Assembly (NCBI RefSeq): GCF_001486165.1
Contig: NZ_LN908977.1
Location: forward strand, 443,621 to 507,620
Length of the DNA: 64,000 nt
DNA from: Bittarella massiliensis (ex Durand et al. 2017)
GTDB taxonomy: Bacteria; Bacillota; Clostridia; Oscillospirales; Ruminococcaceae
Reading direction: 5' to 3'
Shown here: positions 37,869 through 46,613 of the stretch, piece by piece
How the letters are laid out: every line of letters begins with the position of its first letter
How positions within the stretch are numbered: position 1 is the stretch's first letter
Position numbers and translations under genes: made by a program
Notes under the pieces: model-generated
The model's database searches: none
The model's input: only the letters and a program-made list of their open reading frames with translations
Told to the model about the DNA's origin: nothing

Positions 37869-38639
37869 ATGAGCGAGTGGTTCACCGTCGAACAGATCGA
37901 GAGAGACACCTATGCCATCAGCGAATACCGGCACTGGGAGGAGCCCCACTGCTACCTGCTGTTGGGGGCGCGGCGGGCCCTGCTCATCGACAGCGGGTTG
38001 GGGGTGGCGGACATCGGCCGGGTGGTGCGGGAACTGACCCCGCTGCCGGTGCTGCTGGCCACCACCCACGCCCACTGAGACCACATCGGCGGCCACCACT
38101 GCTTTGCCTTTGAGGACATCGCCGTCGGCGCACAGGAGCGGGAATGGCTCGCCGGCCAATTTCCCCTCCCCCTGTCGGCGGTCAAGGCGGAACTCCTGCG
38201 GGGGGAGACGGCGTTCCCGCCCGCCTTTGATCCGGAGCAATACCGCCTCTACCAGGGGGGCGCGGCAATCGTTCTGAACGACGGCGACGCCATCGATTTG
38301 GGGGAGAGGGAGGTGGAGGTGCTGCACACCCCGGGGCACTCGCCGGGCCACCTCTGCTTTTACGAGCCCCAGCGAGGGACCCTCTACGCCGGCGACCTGG
38401 TCTATGCCGGCTGCCTGGACGCCTTCTACCCCACTACCGACCCCCTGGCCTTTTGGCGGTCCATCCAGCGGGTGCATGCCCTGTCGCCCCGCCGGGTGCT
38501 GCCCGGCCACCACCGCCTGAACATCCCCGCCGAACTGGTGGGGGAGATCGACCGAGCCTTTGCCGGTCTCTGGGCGAGGGGGGAGTGCCGCCAGGGCCTG
38601 GGGGTGCGCGATTTCGGCGCCTTTCAGCTTCACCTGTAA
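37869..38639 (+). pseudogene. MBL-fold hydrolase interrupted by an in-frame TGA in the metal motif
   Basis: The single frame 37869-38639 encodes a complete 256-residue metallo-beta-lactamase-fold protein except for a TGA at 38076-38078. That codon falls inside the metal-binding motif, THAH-stop-DHIGGHH, where related enzymes usually have Trp (TGG). Everything after it is intact: TPGHSPGHL, AGDLVY and LPGHH supply the remaining metal ligands. It may be a recent nonsense mutation, a sequencing error, or a selenocysteine codon; I see no convincing SECIS hairpin. TGA is an ordinary stop elsewhere in the window. GGGGAAC precedes the ATG. Confidence 0.8.
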
Positions 38640-38660
38640 AGTGCGCCTGCGGGACAGATA

Positions 38661-38714
38661 GAAGGGAGGGGGGAGCGGACCGTCTGAACGGTTTGCTCCC
38701 CCCTCCCTTCTTTT
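38661..38714 (+). terminator. Terminator after the MBL-fold gene
   Basis: GAAGGGAGGGGGGAGC pairs with GCTCCCCCCTCCCTTC around an inner hairpin, then TTTT. Confidence 0.85.
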
Positions 38715-38732
38715 GACCTGGATGGCCACCCC

Positions 38733-38960
38733 TCACCGCTTGGGCGGCGGATAGGGGTCGGGGTTGTCGGTGCGGTCGAGCAGATAGTCGACGCTGGTGC
38801 CGTAAAAGTCGGCCAGGCGGCAGAGCACCTCCGCCGTCAGGGCAATGGTGCCGGTCTCGTACTGGGAATAGGTGTTCTGCGCCATTCCCAGGTGCTCGGC
38901 CACCTCCCGCTGGCGGATGTCCCGGTCACAGCGAAGGTCGCGAATGTGTCTGTAAGCCAT
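38733..38960 (-). CDS. Small Xre-type regulator
   Basis: A 75-residue helix-turn-helix protein (about 5-60; LRCDRDIRQREVAEHLGMAQ, then YSQYETG) with a Pro-rich tail. It is divergent from the FemAB-like gene, and two palindromes between them are probably its operators. The start at 38960 gives the normal HTH N-terminus; the frame continues upstream through the operators. Confidence 0.88.
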   Translation of the reverse strand: MAYRHIRDLRCDRDIRQREVAEHLGMAQNTYSQYETGTIALTAEVLCRLADFYGTSVDYLLDRTDNPDPYPPPKR

Positions 38961-38986
38961 TTTGATCACCCAGTGACAGTATGTGC

Positions 38987-39032
38987 TATCTGAAATCGAG
39001 ATATTGACTTTTATCTGAAATACAGATAACAT
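38987..39032. promoter_or_regulatory. Divergent promoter with two 17-bp palindromes
   Basis: TATCTG-N5-GAGATA (38987-39003) and TATCTG-N5-CAGATA (39012-39028) lie 25 bases apart. The + strand promoter TTGACT-N17-TAACAT (39004-39032) encloses the second. Occupancy by the Xre regulator would block it. Confidence 0.8.
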
Positions 39033-39059
39033 GAGAAAAAAAGCGAAGGAGGAGATCGC

Positions 39060-40130
39060 ATGCTTGCGTGGGTGGACCGGGAGGACAGGGCTTTGGCGGC
39101 GGAGTACGAGGCATTTGTGGAGGGGCGAGGGAGCTTTTTTCAGTCCCTCGCCTGGGGGGAGGTCAAGGAAAACTGGCGGGCCCAGGCCCTGCTCTCCCGG
39201 GGGGAGGACGGCGGTGTCCGCGCGGCGGCCCTGGTCCTGAGCCGCCCCCTGCCCCTGGTGGGGGGCTCGCTGCTCTACTGTCCACGGGGTCCGGTGGGGG
39301 ACTGGAGCGACCGGTCAGCCCTGGGCGATTTGACAGAGGGATTTGCCCGGCTGGCGGAGAGGGAGCGCGCCTGCCTGCTCAAACTCGACCCCCTGGTCGC
39401 CCCCGGCGGGCCGGAGGCGGCCCTTCTCCAGTCGGCCGGTTTTCGCCACCGGCCGGAGGAGGGGGATTACCGCACCCTGCAACCCCGGTTTGGCTATCTC
39501 CTCCCCCTGGCGGGCAGGGGGGAGGAGGAGCTGCTGGCCGGCTTTTCGCAGAAGTGCCGCTACAACCTGCGCCGGGCAATCAAGAAGGGGGTGGCGTGCC
39601 GGACGGGCGGGGCGGAGGAGCTGGACGCCTTCTACCCCCTGCTGGAGGAGACCGGCCGCCGGGACGGCTTTGTCATCCGCCCCCGGGCCTATTTGGAGCG
39701 GCTGCTGCGGGTCTTTGGCCCTACGCGCTGCCGCCTTTTTCTCTGCCGCTGGCAGGGGCGGCCGGTCTCCGGTGCCCTGGCCCTGCGCTATGGGCAGACG
39801 GCCACCTACCTCTACGGCGCCTCGTCCGGTTGGGGGCGGGAGGCCATGCCCAACTACTTGATGCAGTGGGAGATGATCCGCTGGGCCCTGGCGGGGGGCT
39901 GCACGGTCTACGACTTCGGGGCCGTCCCCCACTTTTTGGAGCCGGGCCACCCGGCCTACGGCATCTACCGCTTTAAAAAGGGGTTTGGCGGCCAAGTGGC
40001 CGAGTGGGCGGGGGAGTTCGACTGGGTCTATCGCCCCGTGTCCGCCGCGCTGCTGCGGGGCGGACAGCGGGGGCTGCAACTGGCGCAGGCGGCCCTTCGC
40101 GCCGGGCGGGAGCGGCGGGGGCGGGAATGA
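39060..40130 (+). CDS. FemAB-family peptidyl transferase
   Basis: A 356-residue protein with two GNAT-like halves and a conserved KCRYNLRRAIKKG segment (about 163-175), as in FemX/FmhB and related enzymes. These use aminoacyl-tRNA to add the first amino acid of the peptidoglycan cross-bridge to lipid II. The usual coiled-coil hairpin insert is short or absent, as in many clostridial members. AAGGAGGAG precedes the ATG. It is regulated from a promoter covered by Xre-type palindromes. Confidence 0.88.
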   Translation: MLAWVDREDRALAAEYEAFVEGRGSFFQSLAWGEVKENWRAQALLSRGEDGGVRAAALVLSRPLPLVGGSLLYCPRGPVGDWSDRSALGDLTEGFARLAERERACLLKLDPLVAPGGPEAALLQSAGFRHRPEEGDYRTLQPRFGYLLPLAGRGEEELLAGFSQKCRYNLRRAIKKGVACRTGGAEELDAFYPLLEETGRRDGFVIRPRAYLERLLRVFGPTRCRLFLCRWQGRPVSGALALRYGQTATYLYGASSGWGREAMPNYLMQWEMIRWALAGGCTVYDFGAVPHFLEPGHPAYGIYRFKKGFGGQVAEWAGEFDWVYRPVSAALLRGGQRGLQLAQAALRAGRERRGRE

Positions 40131-40279
40131 GCCTGTCCTTCCTATATATTTACACCCTTCGCCTTGCCATTTGAGCCCGATTCTGGTATCCTGGAACAAA
40201 CCGATGGATTTGTCCCCTTTTTGAACGTTTTTTCCCTCGCCCCATAGACTGGTCTGAATCCAATAAATGGGGTGATGGT

Positions 40280-40903
40280 TTGCTGCAGATGATATTGTTC
40301 TCCCTCTCGGTGTGCGCCGACGCCTTTGCCGCCAGTTTTGCCTATGGGGCGGCAGGCATCCGCATCCCCCTGCGCTCGGCCCTGGTGATTGCCGGGGTGG
40401 GCAGCGGCTTTCTGGCCGCCGCCGTCTGGGGGGCGGGGCTGCTCACCGGCGCCCTCGACCCCGCCCTCTGCGCGGCGGCAGGGGCCTGGCTGCTGATCGC
40501 GCTGGGGCTCTTCTCCCTGGGGGGCGCGGCCCTGCGGGGCTGGCTGCGCCGGGGCGGTCGGGAGCGGGAGATCCGCTTTCAGGTGGCCGGGGTACAGGTG
40601 TTGGCGGAGATCTGCCTGGACGAGACCCGGGCCGACCGGGACAACTCCCGCACCCTCAGCCCCAAAGAGGCGCTGCTGCTGGCCATCCCCCTCTCGGCCG
40701 ACTCGCTGGGGGCGGGCTTTGGCCTGGGGCTGTTTGGGGCCCGCCCGCTGGCGCTGCTGGCGGTTTCCCTGCTGCTGGGGCTGGCCCTCATCGAGGGGGC
40801 GCACCGCCTGGGGACCAAGCTGGCAGGGCGTTTTCAGGGCGGGCTCACCTGGCTGTCCGGGGCGATCTTGGTGCTGCTGGGGGCGCTTCGCCTCTGGATG
40901 TAG
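40280..40903 (+). CDS. ytaF: YtaF-like sporulation membrane protein (MntP fold)
   Basis: A 207-residue protein with about six helices arranged as two related halves. The first has SVCADAFAASFAYG, the second LAIPLSADSLGAGFG, each with an Asp that in the homologue MntP binds Mn2+. The hydrophilic loop between (DETRADRDNSRTLSPKEAL) is the hallmark of YtaF. YtaF genes are found in spore formers, but the molecular role is unclear. The TTG at 40280 or ATG at 40289 may be the start. Confidence 0.82.
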   Translation: MLQMILFSLSVCADAFAASFAYGAAGIRIPLRSALVIAGVGSGFLAAAVWGAGLLTGALDPALCAAAGAWLLIALGLFSLGGAALRGWLRRGGREREIRFQVAGVQVLAEICLDETRADRDNSRTLSPKEALLLAIPLSADSLGAGFGLGLFGARPLALLAVSLLLGLALIEGAHRLGTKLAGRFQGGLTWLSGAILVLLGALRLWM

Positions 40904-41044
40904 GCCTGTCGGCAGATCGACAGGGGTTGTTCATAAAGTTGTCACTTTTTTTATCACGAGACTGTCATATTGTCCCGATAGAATGAAGGCATAGAATAGA
41001 GAAAGCCGCGGGACAATGGTCTGGCGGAGTGGTAGGTGATCGAG

Positions 41045-42838
41045 ATGGAAGAGAAAAAACAGGGGCGCATCGGCCGCCTTTTTGCCCTGCGCGCGCAGAT
41101 GCCCACCCGCCATCCCCGCGCCGGCAGGGTGCTCCTGGCCCTCTACCCGCTCTTTATCGTGCTGGTGTGCGAACTCAACCAGAGCCAGAAATTCGGCGAC
41201 ATGTTCGGGTTTTGGTTCACCCGCCCCACCGTCCTCCTCTTTGACGTGCTGCTGGTGGGGCTCATCTACGCGGCCTTTTTGCTGCTGTTTCGGCGGGGCC
41301 ACCTGGCGGTGCTGCTGACCGCCCTGCCCCTCTACATCTTCTCCTGCGTCGAGTTTTTCAAGTGCCGCACCAGCGGCAGCCACTTCGTGCTGGGGGACTT
41401 GGTGATGACCACCAACGCCTCGGACATCGCCCGGTTTGCCGACATTCAGATCACCCCGGTATTGGCTCTCTGCTTTTTCTTGGTGCTGGGCTATTGGGCG
41501 GCGGTCTTCTGGCTGGGGCCCACCCTGCCGCTGGCGGGGCGGCGGCGCTTTGCCACCCTGGGCACGGTGGCCGCCGTGCTGGTCTGCTTCTTTGCCGTCC
41601 CCACCGTTTCGGCCGGGGCGATGGACCTCTTTGACATCCGGGCCGAGAGCGCCTACAACACCTTTGAGCAGAGCGACAAGTTCACCTCCAACCAGATGAT
41701 TGCCAACCTGGTGGAGACCGCCCTCTCCCAAAATGAGTCCCTCGCCAAGAGGGAGAGCGACTACCGCGCCTACCTGAACACCGCTGCCGCCAAGTCGGGC
41801 AGGGAGACCGCCGCCGCGGCGGACTACAAAAAGCCCAACGTGGTCATCGTCCTCTCGGAGTCCTACGCCGATTTTCGCGCCCTCAAAGAGCTGGGGGTGC
41901 GGGATGAGATCTACCAGAACGCCGACCGGGTGGCCGCCGAGGGGACCAGCGGCACGGCGGCGGTGCCCACCTTTGGCGGATACACCGTGCGCAGTGAGTT
42001 TGAGCTGCTCTTCGGTCTGCCGGTGCGCTCCCTCTACAACGCCGAGATCCCCCACAAGCTGCTCAAGGAGCGGGCCCAGGCGGCCTTTCCCCGGTACTAC
42101 CAGTCCCTGGGGTACGAGACCACCTACCTGCACCCCTTTAGCGGCACCTTCTACGGGCGGGACAAAACCTACAACAACTACGGCTTTGACCGGATGCTCT
42201 TTCAGGGCGATCTGAGCGTCCCCCAGAAAAATTACAAGACCTACACCGACGACGGCTGTGTCTTTGACCAGATCGAGCAGCTCATCGACGAGAGCGATCA
42301 GCCGCAGATGGTCTTTGCCATGACCATGCAAAACCACCAGCCCTATCTGGACGAGAACAGCTCCCTCACCGAGATCGACTACTACCTGGACAAAATCCAC
42401 CACACCGACGAGGCGCTGGGCCGGTTCATCGCCGATCTGCGCGCGAGCGACGAGCCCACGATCGTCCTCTTTATGGGGGACCACTTCCCCTCCTTCACCG
42501 CGTCGGGCGACGTGTACAGCCAGTTGGGCATCGGCAGCGACAACTGCGATGTCCTCTACCAGCAGCGCTACCTGGTGTGGAGCAACTACGGCGCCGATTT
42601 GAGCGCCTTCCCCACGGGGGAGAAGGTCTCCTCCTTCTACCTGCCCTACCTGCTGCTGAAAACCACCGGCGCCCCCCTCACCTCCGACCAAAACGCCGCC
42701 CTGGACGAGATGGAGAGCCAGCCCCTCTACGACTACCAGTTCTCCCAGGGGGACGATCTCTTTTGGGATATGCTCACCTACGACGTGGTGCTGGGGGACC
42801 AGGTCATCCGCACCCTGCCCCAGGGCAGTGCCCAGTAG
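41045..42838 (+). CDS. LtaS-family phosphoglycerol transferase / sulfatase-fold enzyme
   Basis: A 597-residue protein with five N-terminal membrane helices (to about residue 195) and a large extracellular alkaline-phosphatase-fold domain. Metal and catalytic signatures are present: VVIVLSESYAD (Glu), GGYTVRSEFE with the nucleophilic Thr (about 313), NHQPY, and GDHFPSF. The family makes lipoteichoic acid or transfers phosphoglycerol to other glycans. The start at 41045 is preceded by AGGTGATC, which matches the 16S 3' end well; a GTG at 41036 is the alternative. Confidence 0.92.
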   Translation: MEEKKQGRIGRLFALRAQMPTRHPRAGRVLLALYPLFIVLVCELNQSQKFGDMFGFWFTRPTVLLFDVLLVGLIYAAFLLLFRRGHLAVLLTALPLYIFSCVEFFKCRTSGSHFVLGDLVMTTNASDIARFADIQITPVLALCFFLVLGYWAAVFWLGPTLPLAGRRRFATLGTVAAVLVCFFAVPTVSAGAMDLFDIRAESAYNTFEQSDKFTSNQMIANLVETALSQNESLAKRESDYRAYLNTAAAKSGRETAAAADYKKPNVVIVLSESYADFRALKELGVRDEIYQNADRVAAEGTSGTAAVPTFGGYTVRSEFELLFGLPVRSLYNAEIPHKLLKERAQAAFPRYYQSLGYETTYLHPFSGTFYGRDKTYNNYGFDRMLFQGDLSVPQKNYKTYTDDGCVFDQIEQLIDESDQPQMVFAMTMQNHQPYLDENSSLTEIDYYLDKIHHTDEALGRFIADLRASDEPTIVLFMGDHFPSFTASGDVYSQLGIGSDNCDVLYQQRYLVWSNYGADLSAFPTGEKVSSFYLPYLLLKTTGAPLTSDQNAALDEMESQPLYDYQFSQGDDLFWDMLTYDVVLGDQVIRTLPQGSAQ

Positions 42839-42898
42839 CGGGCTTGACGGCCTTCCTGCACCGGGTGGAAAAAGAGGAGACAAGTTGCAAGCAGAGAG

Positions 42899-42927
42899 AC
42901 CCGAGCCAACGGCTCGGGCCTTTTTTG
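42899..42927 (+). terminator. Terminator of the LtaS-like gene
   Basis: CCCGAGCC-AAC-GGCTCGGG then CC and six T. Confidence 0.92.
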
Positions 42928-43286
42928 TCGTGGCTTCATCGCCCAAAGCCCCCGGTCCTGCCGCGGGGGGCGATTTGCTTTGGCAGAACCCTCCCGGGAG
43001 GAAGTGAAAAGAGGGGATTGGGGGGATGGATGACATGAAATGGCATCCCAGATGACCCGCTTACCGGTGACGACGGGTGTCATACAAGTGTAGGATCTCG
43101 CCGCCCCTTGAGAATCCCAGCCTGTATGCCGCCCTTTTCAGGCTGGTGTATACCGCCCATTTGGCTGACGGATTTGATTTCGATATTTAATGTTTTATTT
43201 TAAATCATTATTGTATTTCAATATGATATAGGGTATACTGTGGTTGTTGGAATAGGACACGAGATGGCGTAAAGGGGGAGTGGAGA
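42928..43286. other. Intergenic region with AT-rich promoter
   Basis: No credible gene. It includes an imperfect AGCCTG/CAGGCT hairpin near 43119-43143, then a markedly AT-rich stretch (43165-43240) carrying the promoter of the DUF2975 gene. Confidence 0.5.
43211..43239 (+). promoter_or_regulatory. Promoter of the DUF2975/Xre pair
   Basis: TTGTAT, a 17-base spacer, and TATACT. Confidence 0.82.
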
Positions 43287-43766
43287 ATGGTGTGTAAACA
43301 GTTGGCTCGCTGCTGTAAAATTTCTCTGGCAGGGGGCTGCCTCTGTTTGGCCGCCGTCTATCTGGTGGCGGTCCCCGGGGTGGCGACGGGTCTCCTGCGG
43401 CGGGCGCCGGAATTGGCGGACCGCTTTTGGCCCTGGCTGCTGCTGGTCGAGTCCACGGCGCTGCCCTGCATTTTGGTGGCCCTGTGGGGCTGGAAGCTGA
43501 CAGGGGAGATCGGGCGGGGCAACGCCTTTTCCGGGGAGAGCGCCCGCCTGGTGAAGAGGGCCTCCACGGCCCTGCTGCTGGACGCTGCCCTCTTTCTCGC
43601 CGGCAATGTCGTCTATTTTTTGCTGGGTATCAGCCACTCTGCGGTCGCCCTTTTGGCCCTGTTTGTCTGTGCGGCGGCTGCGGTGTTCGGCCTGGCGGCG
43701 CGGGCCCTTGCCCAGCTGGTGGGCGAGGCCGCCCGGCTGCGGGAAGACAGCGAACTGGTGATTTGA
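43287..43766 (+). CDS. DUF2975 membrane protein
   Basis: A 159-residue protein with four membrane helices and the family features EIGRGNAFSGESARLVKRAS (about 72-91) and LAQLVGEAARLREDSELVI at the C-terminus. Members are almost always followed, as here, by a small Xre regulator (YozG-like) and are thought to form a two-gene regulatory unit of unknown signal. GGGGGAG precedes the ATG. Confidence 0.87.
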   Translation: MVCKQLARCCKISLAGGCLCLAAVYLVAVPGVATGLLRRAPELADRFWPWLLLVESTALPCILVALWGWKLTGEIGRGNAFSGESARLVKRASTALLLDAALFLAGNVVYFLLGISHSAVALLALFVCAAAAVFGLAARALAQLVGEAARLREDSELVI

Positions 43767-43775
43767 GGTGAGGGT

Positions 43776-43988
43776 GTGATAGCGGTCAATTTGGATGTGG
43801 TGCTGGCGCAGCGAAAGATGACCCTGACGCAGTTGTCCCGGGAAGTCGGCGTCACCGTCGTCAACCTCTCGCTCTTAAAGACGGGAAAGGCCAAGGGGGT
43901 GCGCTTTTCCACCCTGGACAAAATCTGCCGGGCCCTGGACTGCCAGCCGGGCGACCTGTTGGAATGGCGCCCCGACCCCCAGCCGTAA
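43776..43988 (+). CDS. YozG-like Xre regulator
   Basis: A 70-residue DNA-binding protein (helix-turn-helix about 12-62: MTLTQLSREVGVTVVNLS, then TLDKICRALDCQPGDLLEW). It begins at GTG ten bases after the DUF2975 gene, with GAGGTGAGG as ribosome site. The membrane partner probably controls its activity or location; this is inferred from the conserved pairing. Confidence 0.9.
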   Translation: MIAVNLDVVLAQRKMTLTQLSREVGVTVVNLSLLKTGKAKGVRFSTLDKICRALDCQPGDLLEWRPDPQP

Positions 43989-44010
43989 GACCGGGGAAAA
44001 CCGGGGAGAG

Positions 44011-44044
44011 ACCCGCTCGGGCATTTGCCCCGGGCGGGTTTTGT
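44011..44044 (+). terminator. Terminator of the DUF2975/Xre pair
   Basis: ACCCGCTCGGGC and CCCCGGGCGGGT pair around ATTTG, then TTT. Confidence 0.75.
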
Positions 44045-44113
44045 GCTACAATGGCGATACCCCCCAAAACTGCCTTTTCAGGCCGGACAGGGGAGGAGAG
44101 GAGGCGCTTTTAG

Positions 44114-45076
44114 ATGCTGGGACTTAAGCGGGGCACGGTGCAGCTGCTGCCCTATCAGGAGAGCTGGGCCGAGGAGGGAGCGCGGGCTGCCGCCCGCCTG
44201 CAGGAGCTGTTTGGCAGCGAGGCGGCGGACGTCCGCCACGTGGGCAGCACCTCGGTCAAGGGGCTGGCGGCAAAGCCCATCATCGACCTGGCGGTGGGGA
44301 TGTGGGACCTGGGCCGGGCCAAGGCCCTGTACCCCGCCTTGGCCGCGGCGGGATTTGTTCACCGCCCCCATGTGGACGATCCGGACAGCCTCTTTTTGAG
44401 CGCCGGGGACGAGGGGGCCGACACCCGCACCCACCACGTCCACCTGGTGGAGTACGACGGCCGCCACTGGCGGGACTACTGCTATTTTTCCGACACCCTC
44501 AACCGGGACGAGGGGAAGCGGGCGACCTATCAGGCCCTTAAAGAGGGGCTGGCGGCCGCCAACAGCGCGGACAGGGTGGCCTACACCGAGGGGAAGGCGC
44601 AGTTCATCGAGGGGGTGCTGGCCGAGGGGCGGGTGCTGGAGGACACGGCGGTCACCTTTGCCGATCCCCCCTCGCCGGGGGATGTCCTCTTTGCGGTGGT
44701 GGTGGCCCGGCACCGGGGGCGGTGGGTCTTTTGCAAGCACCGCCGCCGCGATACCCTGGAACTGCCCGGCGGCCACCGGGAGCCGGGGGAGACCCCGGAG
44801 CAGGCCGCCCGGCGGGAGCTGTGGGAGGAGACCGGCGCCACCGACTTTGCCCTCAAAGAGGTGGGCCCTTACGCCGTGCGCCGGGGGGAGGGGAGGCCCA
44901 GCTACGGGGTGCTCTACCGGGCGGAGATCGCCGCCCTCGGCCCCCTGCCGCCCCATGAAATCGAGCGGGTGGAACTGTGTTCCGCCGTCCCCCGGCAGAT
45001 GACCTACCCCCGCATTCAGCCCGCGCTGATGAAGCGGGCGGTGGCGGACGGCCGCGGAGAGGGGTGGTTGCGGTGA
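44114..45076 (+). CDS. GrpB-Nudix fusion protein
   Basis: A 320-residue protein of two domains. Residues about 5-172 are a GrpB (UPF0157) nucleotidyltransferase-like fold with HVGSTSVKGLAAKPIIDLAV (about 41-60). Residues about 188-310 are a Nudix hydrolase with a perfect Nudix box from GHREPGETPEQAARREL to WEETG (about 219-240). GrpB domains often occur fused to or beside nucleotide enzymes. The Nudix half likely cleaves an oxidised or modified nucleotide. GGAGG precedes the ATG. It is translationally coupled (GTGA overlap) to the next gene. Confidence 0.9.
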   Translation: MLGLKRGTVQLLPYQESWAEEGARAAARLQELFGSEAADVRHVGSTSVKGLAAKPIIDLAVGMWDLGRAKALYPALAAAGFVHRPHVDDPDSLFLSAGDEGADTRTHHVHLVEYDGRHWRDYCYFSDTLNRDEGKRATYQALKEGLAAANSADRVAYTEGKAQFIEGVLAEGRVLEDTAVTFADPPSPGDVLFAVVVARHRGRWVFCKHRRRDTLELPGGHREPGETPEQAARRELWEETGATDFALKEVGPYAVRRGEGRPSYGVLYRAEIAALGPLPPHEIERVELCSAVPRQMTYPRIQPALMKRAVADGRGEGWLR

Positions 45077-45546
45077 AGGGCGAGCCCACACAGACGCTGG
45101 TGCAGCGCCTGTGCGCAGGGGACGAAAGAGAGGGGTACGCCGCCCTAAAAGAGCTGTTGGAGCGCTCGCGGACAGGGCGGGAGGTTTCTCTCTATTGGGA
45201 GGAGCTGGCCGCCCTGCTGGGCAGTGCCAACAGTTACCGGCGCACCCGCGGGGCCCTTTTGCTGCTGCAAAACGCCCGCTGGGCAGAGGAGGAGCAGCTC
45301 GAGCGCTGGACGCCCCGGCTGTTGGCGCTGCTGCAAGAAGAGGAGCGGGCCACCGCCCTGCGCCAGTACCTGCGCGCCTGGGAGGGGGCCGCGCGCGACG
45401 TCCCCGCCCTGGCAGGCCCCCTCTGCCGGGTGTTGGAGGGCCTTGATTTTGGCCGCTACGGCGAGAGCATGGCCCCGCTGCTGCAGCGGGACAGGGAGCG
45501 GCTGCTGAGCGCTCTGCAGAGGGAAGGGGATGAGAGGGATGGATAG
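45073..45546 (+). CDS. HEAT-like helical repeat protein
   Basis: A 157-residue all-helical protein whose pattern (YAALKELLERS; SANSYRRTRGALLLLQNARW; then DFGRYGESMAPLLQRD) matches clostridial proteins often mislabelled SufBD that are really HEAT-repeat proteins. The GTG start overlaps the stop of the GrpB-Nudix gene, and its end overlaps the HD gene. The three products may work together, possibly in stress-linked nucleotide metabolism (inference). Confidence 0.8.
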   Translation: MKGEPTQTLVQRLCAGDEREGYAALKELLERSRTGREVSLYWEELAALLGSANSYRRTRGALLLLQNARWAEEEQLERWTPRLLALLQEEERATALRQYLRAWEGAARDVPALAGPLCRVLEGLDFGRYGESMAPLLQRDRERLLSALQREGDERDG

Positions 45547-46222
45547 AGCCCTTTTTGCGCGGGCCGAGGCCTATATGGCGGCCTGCACCGACGGCGGGGT
45601 GCACGATGAAATGCACGTGCGCCGGGTGCTGGGATACGCCCTCTCCATTGCCGGGGAGATGCCCGAGGCCGACGGGGAGATCGTGGCCCTGGCCGCCCTC
45701 CTCCACGATGTGGGCCGCCCAGAGGAGAGGGCCGACCCCGCCCTCTGCCATGCCGAGGTGGGCAGCCAAAAGGCGCTGGATTTTCTGCTGGCGGAAGGCT
45801 ATCCCCCGGCGCGGGCTCGCCGGGTGGCCGACTGCGTCCTCTGCCACCGCTATCGGGCTGACCGTCGGCCCGAGACGGTCGAGGCCAAGATCCTCTTTGA
45901 TGCCGACAAACTGGACCAGACCGGCGCTCTGGGCGCAGCCCGGGTCATCCGCTTTGGGGGGCAGATCGGGGAGCCCCTCTACCAAGTCGGGGAAAGGGGC
46001 CGCCCCCTGCCCGGCGAAGAGGGGGAGGGCCCCTCTCTGCTGCGGGAGTACCGCCGCAAGCTGAAAGGCCTTGCCGGTCAGTTTTACACCCCTGCCGCCC
46101 AGGCGCTGGCCCGGGCCCGCCAGCCGGCGATGGACTGCTATTTTGCCGCCCTTGCCGCCGAGGCGGAGGAGGGTTGGGCGGCCGCTCAGCGCGCCCTCGC
46201 CCAGTTGCTGGGGGAGGGGTAA
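45530..46222 (+). CDS. HD-domain phosphohydrolase
   Basis: A 230-residue metal-dependent phosphohydrolase: His in VHDEMHVRRVL (about 25), HD pair in LLHDVGRPEER (about 59-60), HAEVGSQ (about 74), CHRYR (about 106) and ADKLDQTG (about 126-133). The best match is the YedJ/RsgI-type HD family of unknown substrate. The start may be 45530 or 45539; both have purine-rich upstream sequence. It overlaps the HEAT-like gene. Confidence 0.88.
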   Translation: MRGMDRALFARAEAYMAACTDGGVHDEMHVRRVLGYALSIAGEMPEADGEIVALAALLHDVGRPEERADPALCHAEVGSQKALDFLLAEGYPPARARRVADCVLCHRYRADRRPETVEAKILFDADKLDQTGALGAARVIRFGGQIGEPLYQVGERGRPLPGEEGEGPSLLREYRRKLKGLAGQFYTPAAQALARARQPAMDCYFAALAAEAEEGWAAAQRALAQLLGEG

Positions 46223-46327
46223 CGGCCGAGCATACCGCCGAGATGCCGCCTGAAGGGGAGGGGGGCTGTTTGACGGGGCCAAGCGCCGCTTCGCCCTGGC
46301 CGGTCGGGGAAGGGGGCGCACGGTCTG

Positions 46328-46613
46328 CCCCCTGCGCCCCGCCAGACTTGCCCTTGCACCCCGCCGGGTCTGCCTTTGTACCCCGCTGAGCCTGCCCCTG
46401 CGCCCTGCCGAGCCTGCCCCTGCGCCCCACTAAGCCTGTCCTTGCGTCTCGCCGGGCTTGCCCCTACACCCTGCCGAGCCTACCATTGCACTCCGCCAGA
46501 CTTGCCCTTGCATCCCGCCGGGTCTGCCCTTGCGCCCCGCCAGGCCTTCCCTTGCGCCCCGCCAGGCCTTCCCTTGCGCCCCGCCAGGCCTTCCCTTGCG
46601 CCCCGCCAGGCCT
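46328..46613. repeat. 22-bp minisatellite, 13 copies
   Basis: Thirteen head-to-tail units of exactly 22 bases, with no indels. The last four are almost identical (GCCCCGCCAGGCCT core), the rest diverged by a few bases. The period is not a multiple of three and no gene covers it, so it is non-coding. It lies between the HD gene and the convergent transglycosylase. Confidence 0.92.

Noticed and set aside
38076-38078. Genome-wide reassignment of TGA to Trp
   Set aside because: Many genes in the window end at TGA exactly where the family ends (for example the GntR regulator, the sigma remnant and kdpF/kdpA overlap), so TGA is a normal stop here.
46328-46613. A second CRISPR array
   Set aside because: The 22-bp units are directly abutting with no spacers.
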